From assembly GCF_028553725.1 (NCBI RefSeq), contig NZ_CP067124.1, positions 692,001 through 756,000 on the forward strand: a stretch of DNA of 64,000 nucleotides. Reading direction: 5' to 3'. The notes below the pieces were generated by a model. It saw nothing but the letters and a program-made list of their open reading frames with translations, had not been told where the DNA came from and searched no databases. A program made the translations under genes and the position numbers. This stretch comes from Paracoccus alcaliphilus. Lineage in GTDB: Bacteria > Pseudomonadota > Alphaproteobacteria > Rhodobacterales > Rhodobacteraceae. Shown here in pieces: positions 56,114 through 64,000 of the stretch. Every line of letters begins with the position of its first letter. Position 1 is the stretch's first letter.

Positions 56114-57325
56114 ATGGCATTCCCCGAGCGGTTCTCGAACCTGCCGGAATACGCGTTCCCGCGTCTGCGGGCGCTGTTGACGGGCATAGAGCCTGACCTG
56201 AAACCGGGTCAGCAGCCGGTGGTCATGACCATCGGAGAGCCGCGCCATCCCATGCCCCCTTTCGTGGCCGAGGTGATGGCCGAAAATATCGGGGCTTTCG
56301 CGAAATATCCGCCGAATGAAGGCTCGCCCGAATTGCTGGGGGCGATTTCGGACTGGCTGGGGCGGCGCTATGGGCTGGATGTCGCGCCGGGCCGGATCAT
56401 GGCGCTGAACGGCACGCGTGAAGGGCTGTTCAATGCCGGGCTGGCGCTGTGCCCGGAACAGAAGAACGGCCAGCGGCCCGTGGTGCTGGTGCCGAATCCG
56501 TTCTATCAGGTCTATGCCGTGGCTGCCGCCGCCGTTCACGCCGAACCGCTGTTCGTGCCCGCCACGCCGGACACCGGCAACCTGCCCGATTACGCCGGAC
56601 TGCCGCCCGAGATGCTGGACCGGGTGGCGCTGGCCTATCTGTGCTCGCCCGCCAATCCGCAGGGCGCGGTGGCGGATCGCGACTATCTGCAAACGCTGGT
56701 CGCGCTGGCCGAACGCCATGATTTCCTGATCCTGGCCGATGAATGCTATTCCGAGATCTGGCGCGATACGCCGCCGCCCGGTGCGCTGGCGGTGGCCACG
56801 GAAATGGGCCATCCCGACCGGGTGGTGATGTTCAATTCGCTGTCCAAACGCTCGAACCTGCCGGGGCTTCGCTCGGGATTCGTGGCGGGCGGGGTGGATC
56901 AGATCGCACAATTGCGGCGGCTGCGCAGCTATGCCGGGGCGCCGCTGTCGCTGCCCGCGCAGGCCGTCAGTCAGGCCGCATGGCGCGACGAGGCGCATGT
57001 CACCGCCAGCCGCGCACTGTATCAGCAGAAATACCAGATCGCCGACCGGGTGCTGGGCAATGTGCCCGGCTATCGCCCGGTACAGGGCGGGTTCTTTCTG
57101 TGGCTGCCGGTCGATGATGGCGAGGCGGCGGCCAGAAAACTGTGGGCGCGGGCGGGGATTCAGGTCCTGCCCGGCGCCTATCTGTCGCGAGAGGTGGACG
57201 GGTTCAATCCCGGCGCCGGTTTCATCCGTGTGGCGCTGGTCGATGCGCCCGATGCGACCGAGGCCGCGCTGATCCGGCTGCGCGACGTGCTATATGACGA
57301 CGAAGAAGCGTTCGGGAAAGGGTAA
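56114..57325 (+). CDS. class I/II aminotransferase, probable succinyldiaminopimelate transaminase
   Basis: 403 residues, PLP-dependent fold type I. PLP lysine in [77 protein letters not shown] and RIVRV-like FIRVALV are standard. The [13 protein letters not shown] and [15 protein letters not shown] segments resemble DapC enzymes of lysine/DAP synthesis, consistent with dapB earlier in the window; a generic aspartate-type aminotransferase is possible. Followed by ftsK after 4 bases. Confidence 0.85.
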   Translation: MAFPERFSNLPEYAFPRLRALLTGIEPDLKPGQQPVVMTIGEPRHPMPPFVAEVMAENIGAFAKYPPNEGSPELLGAISDWLGRRYGLDVAPGRIMALNGTREGLFNAGLALCPEQKNGQRPVVLVPNPFYQVYAVAAAAVHAEPLFVPATPDTGNLPDYAGLPPEMLDRVALAYLCSPANPQGAVADRDYLQTLVALAERHDFLILADECYSEIWRDTPPPGALAVATEMGHPDRVVMFNSLSKRSNLPGLRSGFVAGGVDQIAQLRRLRSYAGAPLSLPAQAVSQAAWRDEAHVTASRALYQQKYQIADRVLGNVPGYRPVQGGFFLWLPVDDGEAAARKLWARAGIQVLPGAYLSREVDGFNPGAGFIRVALVDAPDATEAALIRLRDVLYDDEEAFGKG

Positions 57326-57329
57326 CGGC

Positions 57330-59978
57330 ATGGCAAGCTGGCAAGCGAAACAGCGCGATCCGCTTTTCGATCAGAACACGCAGGCGGCGCTGGAACGGCG
57401 CGGCAAGGAACTGGCGGGCGCGGGTCTGGTGGTGCTGGCCGTGCTGATCGCCATGCTGCTGTCCAGCTGGTCGCCTGACGATCCCAGTTTCTTCCTGTCG
57501 GCGACGGATGAACCGGCGCAGAACCTGCTGGGCGGGATCGGGGCCTCGATCGCTTCGCCGCTGATGATGATCGCGGGCTATGGCGCGTGGATGCTGGTGA
57601 TCGGTGCCGCCGTCTGGGGCCTGCGGCTGATGCTGCACCGGGGCGAAGAACGGATCATGCGGGCGATGTTCCTGCCGATGGCGGTGGCGCTGGGGTCGGT
57701 CTATTGCAGCACGCTGTCGCCGGGGCCGGAATGGCAGCCGACCTATGGTCTGGGCGGGCATTTCGGCGATATGGTGATGGGGCTGATCCTGAACCTGCTG
57801 CCGATGAAGGCCTCGCTGGGGATCCGCTTTGCGACGCTGCTGATCGCGGTCGGGCTGGTCGTGTTTCTGGCCTTCGTGCTGGGGTTCGAGCGGGCCGAGT
57901 TGCGCGCGCTGTGGCGGCGGTTCCTGATCGGGCTGGTCACGGCCTATGACATGGTGATGCGGCTGCTGGGGCGCAGCGCGCAGCTGTCGGCCAACCTGTC
58001 GCAGCGGGTGCGCCAGCGCCGCGAGCGGCCCGCACCCGCCGCGACCGAAGCCCGCCCCGCCCCCCGCATCAGCGGGTTGTTCGCCCGCCGCAACAGCGCC
58101 GATCAGCCCGACCTGCTGGAGGATGACCTGCCCGAGCCGGAACTGATCGAGCGTGACGCCGATTACGATGGCGACGCCCCTTCCGCCGCCGAGGTCAGCG
58201 GCCGGATCTCTGACGCGATCCGCAGCCGCACCGGCAAGCCTTCGGTTCTGGCCGCCGTCGCCGCAAGGCTCGCGCGTGACAAGGACCGCGCCGCGCTGCC
58301 GCCCGACCCTTCGGACGAAGACGACGCGATCCTGCCGGCCACGCCCGAACCCTTTGGCGCCGATACCCAGCGCACCGTCGTGCCGCCACTGCGCAAGCCT
58401 TCCGCCGCGCCCTCGCGTCAGGCCCGCGCCGAGGCCGAGCCGCAGATGCGTTTCGACGAATCGGGGGCAAGTTATGAATGCCCGCCGCTGGCGCTGCTGT
58501 CGGCGCCCTGCGCCAACACCCAACCGCTGATGTCGCAAGAGGCGCTGACCGAAAACGCCCGCATGCTGGAGGCGGTGCTGGACGATTACGGCGTCAAGGG
58601 CCAGATCACCGAGGTCCGCCCCGGCCCCGTGGTCACGCTGTATGAACTGGAACCGGCACCCGGTCTGAAGGCCAGCCGGGTGATCGGGCTGTCGGATGAT
58701 ATCGCGCGGTCGATGTCGGCGCTGTCGGCGCGGGTTTCCACCGTGCCGGGCCGCACCGTGATCGGGATCGAACTGCCCAATGCGCGGCGCGAAAAGGTGG
58801 TCCTGCGCGAAATCCTGGCCAGCCGCGCCTTTGGCGACGGCACCCATCCGCTGCCGCTGGCGCTTGGCAAGGATATCGGCGGCGATCCGGTGGTGGCCAA
58901 CCTTGCCAAGATGCCCCACCTGCTGATCGCGGGGACCACGGGGTCCGGTAAGTCGGTGGCGATCAACACCATGATCCTGTCGCTGCTGTACAAGCTGACG
59001 CCGGATGAATGCCGGCTGATCATGATCGACCCGAAGATGCTGGAACTCAGCGTCTATGACGGCATCCCGCATCTGCTGTCGCCCGTCGTCACCGACCCGA
59101 AAAAGGCCGTGGTCGCGCTGAAATGGGTCGTGGGCGAGATGGAGGACCGTTACCGCAAGATGTCCAAGATGGGCGTGCGCAACATCGAGGGCTATAACGG
59201 CCGCGTCCGCGAGGCGCTGTCCAAGGGCGAGATGTTCAAGCGCACCGTCCAGACCGGCTTTGACGAGGATACCGGAGAACCGATCTTCGAGACCGAGGAA
59301 TTCCAGCCCGAAACCTTCCCCTATATCGTCGTGATCGTCGATGAGATGGCTGACCTGATGATGGTCGCGGGCAAAGAGATCGAGGCCTGCATCCAGCGAC
59401 TGGCGCAGATGGCGCGGGCCTCGGGCATCCACCTGATCATGGCGACGCAGCGCCCGTCGGTCGATGTCATCACCGGCACGATCAAGGCGAACTTCCCCAC
59501 CCGGATTTCCTTCCAGGTGACCTCGAAGATCGACAGCCGCACCATTCTGGGTGAACAGGGGGCTGAACAACTGCTGGGCCAGGGTGACATGCTTTACATG
59601 GGCAACGGCGCGCGCATCACCCGGATTCACGGCCCGTTCGTGTCCGACGAAGAGGTCGAAGAGGTCGTGAACCACCTGAAATCCTTCGGCCCGCCCTCTT
59701 ACAAGGCCGGTGTCGTGGAAGGCCCCGACGATGAGAAGGCCGACAATATCGACGCGGTTCTGGGTCTTGGCGGCGGCGACAATGGCGACGACGCGCTGTA
59801 TGATCAGGCGGTGATGATCGCGGCGCGGGACCGCAAATGCTCGACCTCCTATATCCAGCGCAAGCTGGCCATCGGCTATAACAAGGCCGCGCGGCTGGTT
59901 GAACAGATGGAGGAACAGGGCGTGGTTTCGCCTGCCAACCATGTCGGCAAGCGCGAGGTGCTGGTGCCCGAAGTGTGA
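57330..59978 (+). CDS. ftsK: DNA translocase FtsK
   Basis: 882 residues. N-terminal part with four membrane helices (about 30-190) that anchors at the division septum, an Ala/Pro/Arg linker (about 200-400), then the motor: Walker A GTTGSGKS at 535-542, Walker [14 protein letters not shown], and the C-terminal gamma winged helix ([26 protein letters not shown]) that reads KOPS sites. Pumps chromosome ends at division and activates XerCD. ATG at 57330 ([10 protein letters not shown]) chosen; an ATG at 57294 overlaps the upstream gene. Confidence 0.96.
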   Translation: MASWQAKQRDPLFDQNTQAALERRGKELAGAGLVVLAVLIAMLLSSWSPDDPSFFLSATDEPAQNLLGGIGASIASPLMMIAGYGAWMLVIGAAVWGLRLMLHRGEERIMRAMFLPMAVALGSVYCSTLSPGPEWQPTYGLGGHFGDMVMGLILNLLPMKASLGIRFATLLIAVGLVVFLAFVLGFERAELRALWRRFLIGLVTAYDMVMRLLGRSAQLSANLSQRVRQRRERPAPAATEARPAPRISGLFARRNSADQPDLLEDDLPEPELIERDADYDGDAPSAAEVSGRISDAIRSRTGKPSVLAAVAARLARDKDRAALPPDPSDEDDAILPATPEPFGADTQRTVVPPLRKPSAAPSRQARAEAEPQMRFDESGASYECPPLALLSAPCANTQPLMSQEALTENARMLEAVLDDYGVKGQITEVRPGPVVTLYELEPAPGLKASRVIGLSDDIARSMSALSARVSTVPGRTVIGIELPNARREKVVLREILASRAFGDGTHPLPLALGKDIGGDPVVANLAKMPHLLIAGTTGSGKSVAINTMILSLLYKLTPDECRLIMIDPKMLELSVYDGIPHLLSPVVTDPKKAVVALKWVVGEMEDRYRKMSKMGVRNIEGYNGRVREALSKGEMFKRTVQTGFDEDTGEPIFETEEFQPETFPYIVVIVDEMADLMMVAGKEIEACIQRLAQMARASGIHLIMATQRPSVDVITGTIKANFPTRISFQVTSKIDSRTILGEQGAEQLLGQGDMLYMGNGARITRIHGPFVSDEEVEEVVNHLKSFGPPSYKAGVVEGPDDEKADNIDAVLGLGGGDNGDDALYDQAVMIAARDRKCSTSYIQRKLAIGYNKAARLVEQMEEQGVVSPANHVGKREVLVPEV

Positions 59979-59999
59979 CGCCGCTATATCTGCGCCATC

Positions 60000-60734
60000 A
60001 TGACGACCTGGTATCTGCATCTTCTGAACGCGCGTCACGGCCTGACTCCGGTCATGTCGGAGTTCCGCGCGGCTGTGCGCAAGGCGGTCGGGCTGGCGTC
60101 TGGCCATGCCGATCTGCCCTCGTTCGATCTGGTGGTCCGGGCCGAGCCCGGCGGCGGTATCCCGAAATGGGGCGTCGGTGGGCATGCGCCCTCGGCCGGG
60201 TTGATCGAGATCACGTTGGACCCGGCGCGATTCGATCCGCAACTGCTGATCCGCACGCTGGTTCACGAATTTCACCAACTGATCCGCTGGGATGGGCCGG
60301 GCTATGGCCGCTCGTTGGGCGAGGTTCTGGTCAGCGAAGGCATGGCCGGGCATTTCGTGTTGCAGGTTCTGGGCGGCGCGCCCGACCCCTGGGATGCGAC
60401 GGTTCCCGCATCGGGCGTGGCGCGGATGGCGATGAACGAATGGGCGCGGCGCGATTACGATCATGCGCGCTGGTTCTTCGGCAAGGGCGATCTGCGCAAC
60501 GCCACGGGCTATGGGCTGGGGCACCGGATCGTGGCCGAGCATATGGCGCAGAACCCGGGCAGCGATGCGGCGACACTGGCCGCGATGCCGGCCGAGCCGT
60601 TCCGCGCCAGCCTGCGCCAGCTGGTCAGCGCCGACCGCAGCGCCGAGACCGACAGCCCGGACGAACCGTCCGGGGATAAGCCGTCCGGGGAACAGGCGGA
60701 TCCGGCCGGCAAGGACGGCGACAAGCCGGCCTGA
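60000..60734 (+). CDS. DUF2268-type putative zinc protease, altered motif
   Basis: 244 residues. A DUF2268 (predicted zinc-dependent protease) core: LIEITLDPARFDPQLLIRTLVHEFHQLIRWDGPGYGRSLGEVLVSEGMAGHFV. The helix reads His89-Glu90-Phe91-His92-Gln93; the second HExxH histidine is Gln. The second conserved block SEGMAGHF is present. The last 35 residues are a Ser/Asp/Pro/Gly repeat-rich tail (EPSGDKPSGEQADPAGKD). No signal peptide. It follows ftsK by 21 bases and is convergent with the rhomboid gene with no gap between stops. Confidence 0.78.
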   Translation: MTTWYLHLLNARHGLTPVMSEFRAAVRKAVGLASGHADLPSFDLVVRAEPGGGIPKWGVGGHAPSAGLIEITLDPARFDPQLLIRTLVHEFHQLIRWDGPGYGRSLGEVLVSEGMAGHFVLQVLGGAPDPWDATVPASGVARMAMNEWARRDYDHARWFFGKGDLRNATGYGLGHRIVAEHMAQNPGSDAATLAAMPAEPFRASLRQLVSADRSAETDSPDEPSGDKPSGEQADPAGKDGDKPA

Positions 60735-61370
60735 TCAGCGCATGGCCACCCGGCTGACGCGCAGATGCGCCGCGATCAGCCCGATCAGCAGGCCCGCCAC
60801 CGCGCCGCCCAGATGCGCCTGCCACGCGATCTGCGGCATCAACAGGGTCAGCGCGACATTCAGCCCCAGCACCAAAGCCACCGCCCGCAGCACCGGCCGC
60901 ATGGGCCGCTCGGTCCGCAGCCGCCAGATCGTGGCATAGCCGACCAGCGCCCCCGCCAGCCCGAACACCGCGCCCGAGGCGCCGATCATCGGCCCGCCCA
61001 TCGGCTCCATCCAGCCATAGATCCCTGCCGCCGCGATCTGGCTGACCCCATAGGCCAGCGCCATCTGTCCCACCGGCATCAGCCGCCGCAACTCCCGCGC
61101 CACCGCCGCCAGCGACACCATGTTCATCGTCAGATGCAGAAACCCGGCATGCAGCAGGCCATAGCTGGCGAACATCCACAGCCCCTGCCCCGCAACCAGC
61201 CCCGGATCGCCATGCATCAGCTGCGACCAGAAGGCGCCATACAGCACCGTCGCATGGCGCAGGCCGGGCCAGCCGCCCAGATCGGCCAGTTGCAGCGCGA
61301 CCTCGGTCACGCAGCAGAGGATGACGATGGCGCTGGTCCAGCGCGGGATCCGGGGGGCGGGTGCAGCCAT
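60735..61370 (-). CDS. rhomboid-family intramembrane serine protease
   Basis: 211 residues, six membrane helices. Catalytic Ser132 in MIGASGAVFGLAG, His186 in QAHLGGAVAGLLIG; oxyanion-region HLTMNM (His79, Asn83). Cleaves membrane proteins within or near their transmembrane segments. Its start overlaps by one base the stop of the Trm112-like gene. Confidence 0.94.
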   Translation of the reverse strand: MAAPAPRIPRWTSAIVILCCVTEVALQLADLGGWPGLRHATVLYGAFWSQLMHGDPGLVAGQGLWMFASYGLLHAGFLHLTMNMVSLAAVARELRRLMPVGQMALAYGVSQIAAAGIYGWMEPMGGPMIGASGAVFGLAGALVGYATIWRLRTERPMRPVLRAVALVLGLNVALTLLMPQIAWQAHLGGAVAGLLIGLIAAHLRVSRVAMR

Positions 61371-61585
61371 CAGTCGGCCTTGATCTGCCGGGCCTCTTCG
61401 ATCAGCATGATCGGGATACCGGAACGGATCGGAAAGGCCAGCCCCGCCGTGTGCGAGACCAGTTCCTGCCGCTCCGCGTCATAGCGCAACGTCGCATGGG
61501 TGACCGGGCAGACCAGTGCCTCGAGCATGTGGCGGTCAAAGCCGGGATGGTCGTTTTCAGCGTTCTGGTCGGTGTCGGGGGTCAT
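61370..61585 (-). CDS. Trm112-like protein (UPF0434)
   Basis: 71 residues. [46 protein letters not shown] is the YcaR/Trm112 fold; in eukaryotes Trm112 activates methyltransferases, bacterial partners are unclear. Only one cysteine is present, so the zinc site is incomplete, as is common in this bacterial family. Start overlaps the LON-domain gene stop (ATGA). Confidence 0.88.
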   Translation of the reverse strand: MTPDTDQNAENDHPGFDRHMLEALVCPVTHATLRYDAERQELVSHTAGLAFPIRSGIPIMLIEEARQIKAD

Positions 61586-62208
61586 TGCAGCCGTTCCTCA
61601 TTGTCGCCGCCATGCAGGGCGAATTCGATCAGCCCTTCCAGCAATTCGCGCCGGTCGCCAAGGGTCGGGCTTTCCAGCAGCGCCTGCTTGTCGCCGCTGG
61701 AAAAGGGCAGCACCATCGCCAGCGAGTTGATCAGGATCTCGTCCTCGGCATTCTCGGCCGCGTCCCAGTCGGTCGAAAGCTCGTGCGTTTCCATATAGCG
61801 GTGCAGCAGCGGAAACAGCCGTTCACGATGGATGCCCGGATCGGTTTCGGGCGGGCCCAGATCGCGGTTGAAATCGCTGTATTCCACCACGCCGCGCAGA
61901 TAGGGGGCAAAGCCTTCCTCGACATCGCGCAGCCGGAAGCGCGACACCGCCTTGAGCGAGACCATCATGCGCCCGTCATCGCCCTCGGAAAAGGCGACGA
62001 CCCGCCCGGCGCTGCCGATGCTGCACAGCGCCTCGCCCTCGGGCTGGATCATGCCGATCATGCGGTGATCGGTTTTCAGCGAGTCTTCCAGCATCTGCAG
62101 ATAGCGCGGCTCGAAGATATGCAGCGGCAGGCGCGTCCGGGGCATCAGCACCGCACCGGGCAGCGGAAACAGCGGCAGGCGCTGGGGCAGGTCGAAACGC
62201 AGGGACAT
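61582..62208 (-). CDS. LON substrate-binding-domain protein
   Basis: 208 residues of the Lon N-terminal domain alone, with no ATPase or protease part: [30 protein letters not shown] and [26 protein letters not shown]. Family members bind ligands such as in cereblon; the bacterial stand-alone forms have unknown roles. 1 base from the thioredoxin-TPR gene upstream. Confidence 0.93.
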   Translation of the reverse strand: MSLRFDLPQRLPLFPLPGAVLMPRTRLPLHIFEPRYLQMLEDSLKTDHRMIGMIQPEGEALCSIGSAGRVVAFSEGDDGRMMVSLKAVSRFRLRDVEEGFAPYLRGVVEYSDFNRDLGPPETDPGIHRERLFPLLHRYMETHELSTDWDAAENAEDEILINSLAMVLPFSSGDKQALLESPTLGDRRELLEGLIEFALHGGDNEERLQ

Positions 62209-62209
62209 G

Positions 62210-63124
62210 TCAGGCGAAGATCAGCGAGGACAGCCTGCGCCGGCCCTTCTGGGCAATGGGATCGGTTGGCTTGAGACTGTCGAAGATGGTCAGAAGCTGG
62301 GCCTTGGCGGCGCCGTCGTTCCATTCGCGGTCGCGGCGGAAGCTGTCCAGAAGGATCTCGACGGCTTCCTCGACATTGCCTGCCGCGTGCAGCGCCAGCG
62401 CATAGTCCAGCCGCGCCTGCTGATCGTCCGGATCGGCCGTGACGCGGGCCTGAAGGTCGCCCAGGGGACCGGCATTCGCGGCCTGCTCGGCCAGTTGCAG
62501 CTGGGCGCGGGCGGCCTCGACCGGGGCGGCGCCGGTGATGGCGGCGGGCACCTGCGTCAGCGTGCTGGCGGCCGCGGCGGTGTCGCCTGCCGCCAGATGG
62601 GCGCGGATCAGCCCGCCCCAGGCCTCGGGGTTTTCGGGTTCTTCGCCGATAATGGCGGCGAAGGTCTCGATGGCATCGGCAGAGGCGCCTTCGTCCAGCA
62701 TCTGCTCGGCCGCGGCCAGCGCGTCGCCCAGCCCGCCATCGTCACCCGACAGCGCCGCCAGCTTGTCCACGAACTGTTTCAGCTGACTTTGCGGCAGGGC
62801 GCCCTGAAAGGCATCGACCGGCTGGCCCTTGAAGAAGGCATAGACGGTGGGGATCGACTGCACGCGCAGTTGCGATGCGATCATCTGGTTTTCATCGACA
62901 TTGACCTTGGCCATGCGGACCCGGCCCTTGTGGCGGGCGACCTCGGCCTCGAGCTGGGGGCCAAGCGTCTTGCAGGGGCCGCACCAAGGCGCCCAGAAAT
63001 CGACGATGACGGGCACCTCCATCGATTTTTCGACCACCTGGGCCATGAAATCGGCTTCGGTGACATCGGTGATGAAATCTGCGGGTTGCGGCGCGTTGGC
63101 GGCACCTTCGAACAGCATGGTCAT
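62210..63124 (-). CDS. YbbN-type thioredoxin with C-terminal TPR domain
   Basis: 304 residues. Thioredoxin domain (about 20-125) with the motif APWCGPCKT (Cys48, Cys51) and QSIPTVYAFFKGQ, then a tetratricopeptide-like helical domain (about 130-304; EPENPEAWGGLIRAHLAAGD, PDDQQARLDYALALHAAGN). YbbN-like proteins act as co-chaperones/holdases; the E. coli protein lost its CxxC but this one keeps it, so it may also reduce disulfides. Start at 63124 or the next in-frame ATG at 63118. Confidence 0.93.
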   Translation of the reverse strand: MTMLFEGAANAPQPADFITDVTEADFMAQVVEKSMEVPVIVDFWAPWCGPCKTLGPQLEAEVARHKGRVRMAKVNVDENQMIASQLRVQSIPTVYAFFKGQPVDAFQGALPQSQLKQFVDKLAALSGDDGGLGDALAAAEQMLDEGASADAIETFAAIIGEEPENPEAWGGLIRAHLAAGDTAAAASTLTQVPAAITGAAPVEAARAQLQLAEQAANAGPLGDLQARVTADPDDQQARLDYALALHAAGNVEEAVEILLDSFRRDREWNDGAAKAQLLTIFDSLKPTDPIAQKGRRRLSSLIFA

Positions 63125-63216
63125 GACGGTCCCAGACGAGTTGGCAATGATCGGTTGGCCGCAATATGGGGCGTCGGGCGGCCGAACGAAAGGGCGGATT
63201 GTCCTGTGGCGGGCGC

Positions 63217-63300
63217 AAGGGGGGCTCTGCCCCCAGCGCGGGCGGCCCCTCGATGGGGCCGCCCGCGCTTCCCCCGGGATATTTCAAACACCAAAGATGG
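63217..63300. repeat. mosaic intergenic repeat, type A tail (copy 8)
   Basis: GGGGGCTCTGCCCCC hairpin, then a 12-base-pair stem GCGGGCGGCCCC/GGGGCCGCCCGC (63238-63266) with TCGAT loop, then CCCCCGGGATATTTCAAACA and CCAAAGATG. The tail abuts the xthA stop; this copy runs opposite to the gene direction, like copy 6. Confidence 0.87.
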
Positions 63301-63302
63301 GG

Positions 63303-64000
63303 TCAGAGATCGAAGGTGGCGAGGACCGGGACATGGTCGCTGGGTTTTTCCCAGCCGCGCACCGGGCGCAGGATGCGGCTGGAATGGCCGGCATTGGCGA
63401 TATCGGGGCTGGCCCAGATATGGTCGAGGCGGCGGCCCTTGTCGGCGGCGTCCCAGTCGCGGGCGCGATAGCTCCACCATGAATAGAGCTGGCCTTCGGG
63501 GATGTCCTTGCGGGTGATGTCCACCCATTTGCCCGCGTCCTGTGCCGACAGCAGGTGATCGACCTCGATCGGGGTGTGGCTGACGATCTTGAGAAGCTGC
63601 TTGTGCGACCAGACGTCGTCCTCGCGCGGGGCGATGTTGAAATCGCCGACCATGATCGCGCGTTCGGGCCGGTCGGCGTGGAAGACGTCGCGCATCTCGG
63701 ACACGAAATCGAGTTTCTGGCCGAATTTCGGGTTCAGCTCGCGGTCGGGAATATCGCCACCCGCGGGCACGTACATGTTGTGGATGGTGACGCCGTTTTC
63801 CAGCCGGGCCGCGACATGGCGGGCATGGCCCAGTTTGGCATAGTCGCGGTCGCCCGCATCCTCGATCGGCAGGCGCGACAGGGTGGCGACGCCGTTATAG
63901 CCTTTTTGCCCCCGCGCCACGATCCAGTTGTAGCCAAGCGCGCGGAAGGCTTCGAGCGGGATCTTCTCGACCGGCGACTTGCATTCCTGAAGGCAGAGGA
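63303..64000 (-). CDS. xthA: exodeoxyribonuclease III (N-terminus beyond window)
   Basis: The frame is open to the window end, so about 233 residues are seen. LCLQECKSPVEKIP, YNGVATLSRLPI, MYVPAGGDIP, GDFNIAPREDDVW, SWWSYRARDWDAADKGRRLDHIW and SDHVPVLATFDL are conserved in the xthA/AP endonuclease family, with catalytic His (SDHVP) and metal ligands (DFN, LDHI). Repairs abasic and 3'-blocked sites. The N-terminal residues with the first catalytic asparagine are not seen. Confidence 0.93.
   Translation of the reverse strand, partial: LCLQECKSPVEKIPLEAFRALGYNWIVARGQKGYNGVATLSRLPIEDAGDRDYAKLGHARHVAARLENGVTIHNMYVPAGGDIPDRELNPKFGQKLDFVSEMRDVFHADRPERAIMVGDFNIAPREDDVWSHKQLLKIVSHTPIEVDHLLSAQDAGKWVDITRKDIPEGQLYSWWSYRARDWDAADKGRRLDHIWASPDIANAGHSSRILRPVRGWEKPSDHVPVLATFDL

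Noticed and set aside
1..64000. tRNA, rRNA, CRISPR arrays, intact IS elements, prophage
   Set aside because: No cloverleaf, rRNA segment, spaced direct-repeat array, transposase with terminal repeats or phage gene block was recognisable.

Overview
The window is a stretch of a GC-rich alphaproteobacterial chromosome, most likely Rhodobacteraceae and Paracoccus-like. This rests on gene content and style: AddAB instead of RecBCD, a fused TsaE/sugar-kinase protein next to a MurU-like uridylyltransferase, a BamF/DUF3035 lipoprotein, an SdhAF4 (DUF1674) protein, DUF2853 and DUF3775 proteins, HslUV, CreA, HspQ, and a serC-serA operon with a structured leader. Both window ends cut a gene (a DUF2125-like secreted protein on the left, exonuclease III on the right). 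I see no rRNA, tRNA, CRISPR array, prophage or intact insertion sequence; almost everything looks like core chromosome.

Layout. 0-5.1 kb: a secreted protein, a degenerate crotonase, DUF2853, then pcaIJF (3-oxoadipate to acetyl-CoA plus succinyl-CoA) divergent from an IclR/PcaR-type regulator across a palindromic operator. 5.1-5.7 kb: a gene-poor gap. 5.7-8.4 kb: a small membrane protein, HslVU protease and thioredoxin. 8.4-16.9 kb: addA, addB, a MurU-like nucleotidyltransferase and TsaE-AmgK, overlapping head to tail. 17-20.9 kb: an SH3-like secreted protein and exbB-exbD-tonB with a clear terminator. 21-24.2 kb: three membrane proteins (TerC, ExoD, CorC-like). 24.3-27.3 kb: dapB divergent from rbfA, a DUF2233 protein and truB. 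27.4-30.6 kb: the conserved but biochemically open trio transglutaminase / alpha-E / circularly permuted ATP-grasp. 30.9-33.4 kb: a STAS plus RsbW-type pair, HspQ, CreA and a metallophosphatase. 33.4-37.3 kb: serine biosynthesis (serC-serA with serB divergent). 37.3-45.2 kb: nitronate monooxygenase, transporter, TusA, DUF2478, a tight fRMsr-GFA-LysE-RluA run, an MBL hydrolase, a sugar-dehydrogenase-like protein and two small proteins. 45.3-54.4 kb: mutL, paired M16 proteases, BamF, lspA, purH, rsmB. 54.5-64 kb: sdhAF4, an amidase, a DapC-like aminotransferase, ftsK, a DUF2268 protein, rhomboid, a Trm112-like protein, a Lon-N protein, a YbbN-like thioredoxin and xthA.

The most striking structure not explained by genes is a mosaic intergenic repeat: eight copies, each a GC hairpin joined to one of two conserved tails, sitting at or close to stop codons across the window. 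One copy (39.4 kb) supplies the last codons of a tusA gene. Other points worth a second look are a crotonase lacking both catalytic glutamates, a serC leader candidate, a DUF2268 protein with an altered zinc motif, and a 55-residue protein with an internal duplication. I do not find a clear-cut new defence or mobile system here; the ATP-grasp / alpha-E / transglutaminase operon is the best candidate for an under-described pathway.
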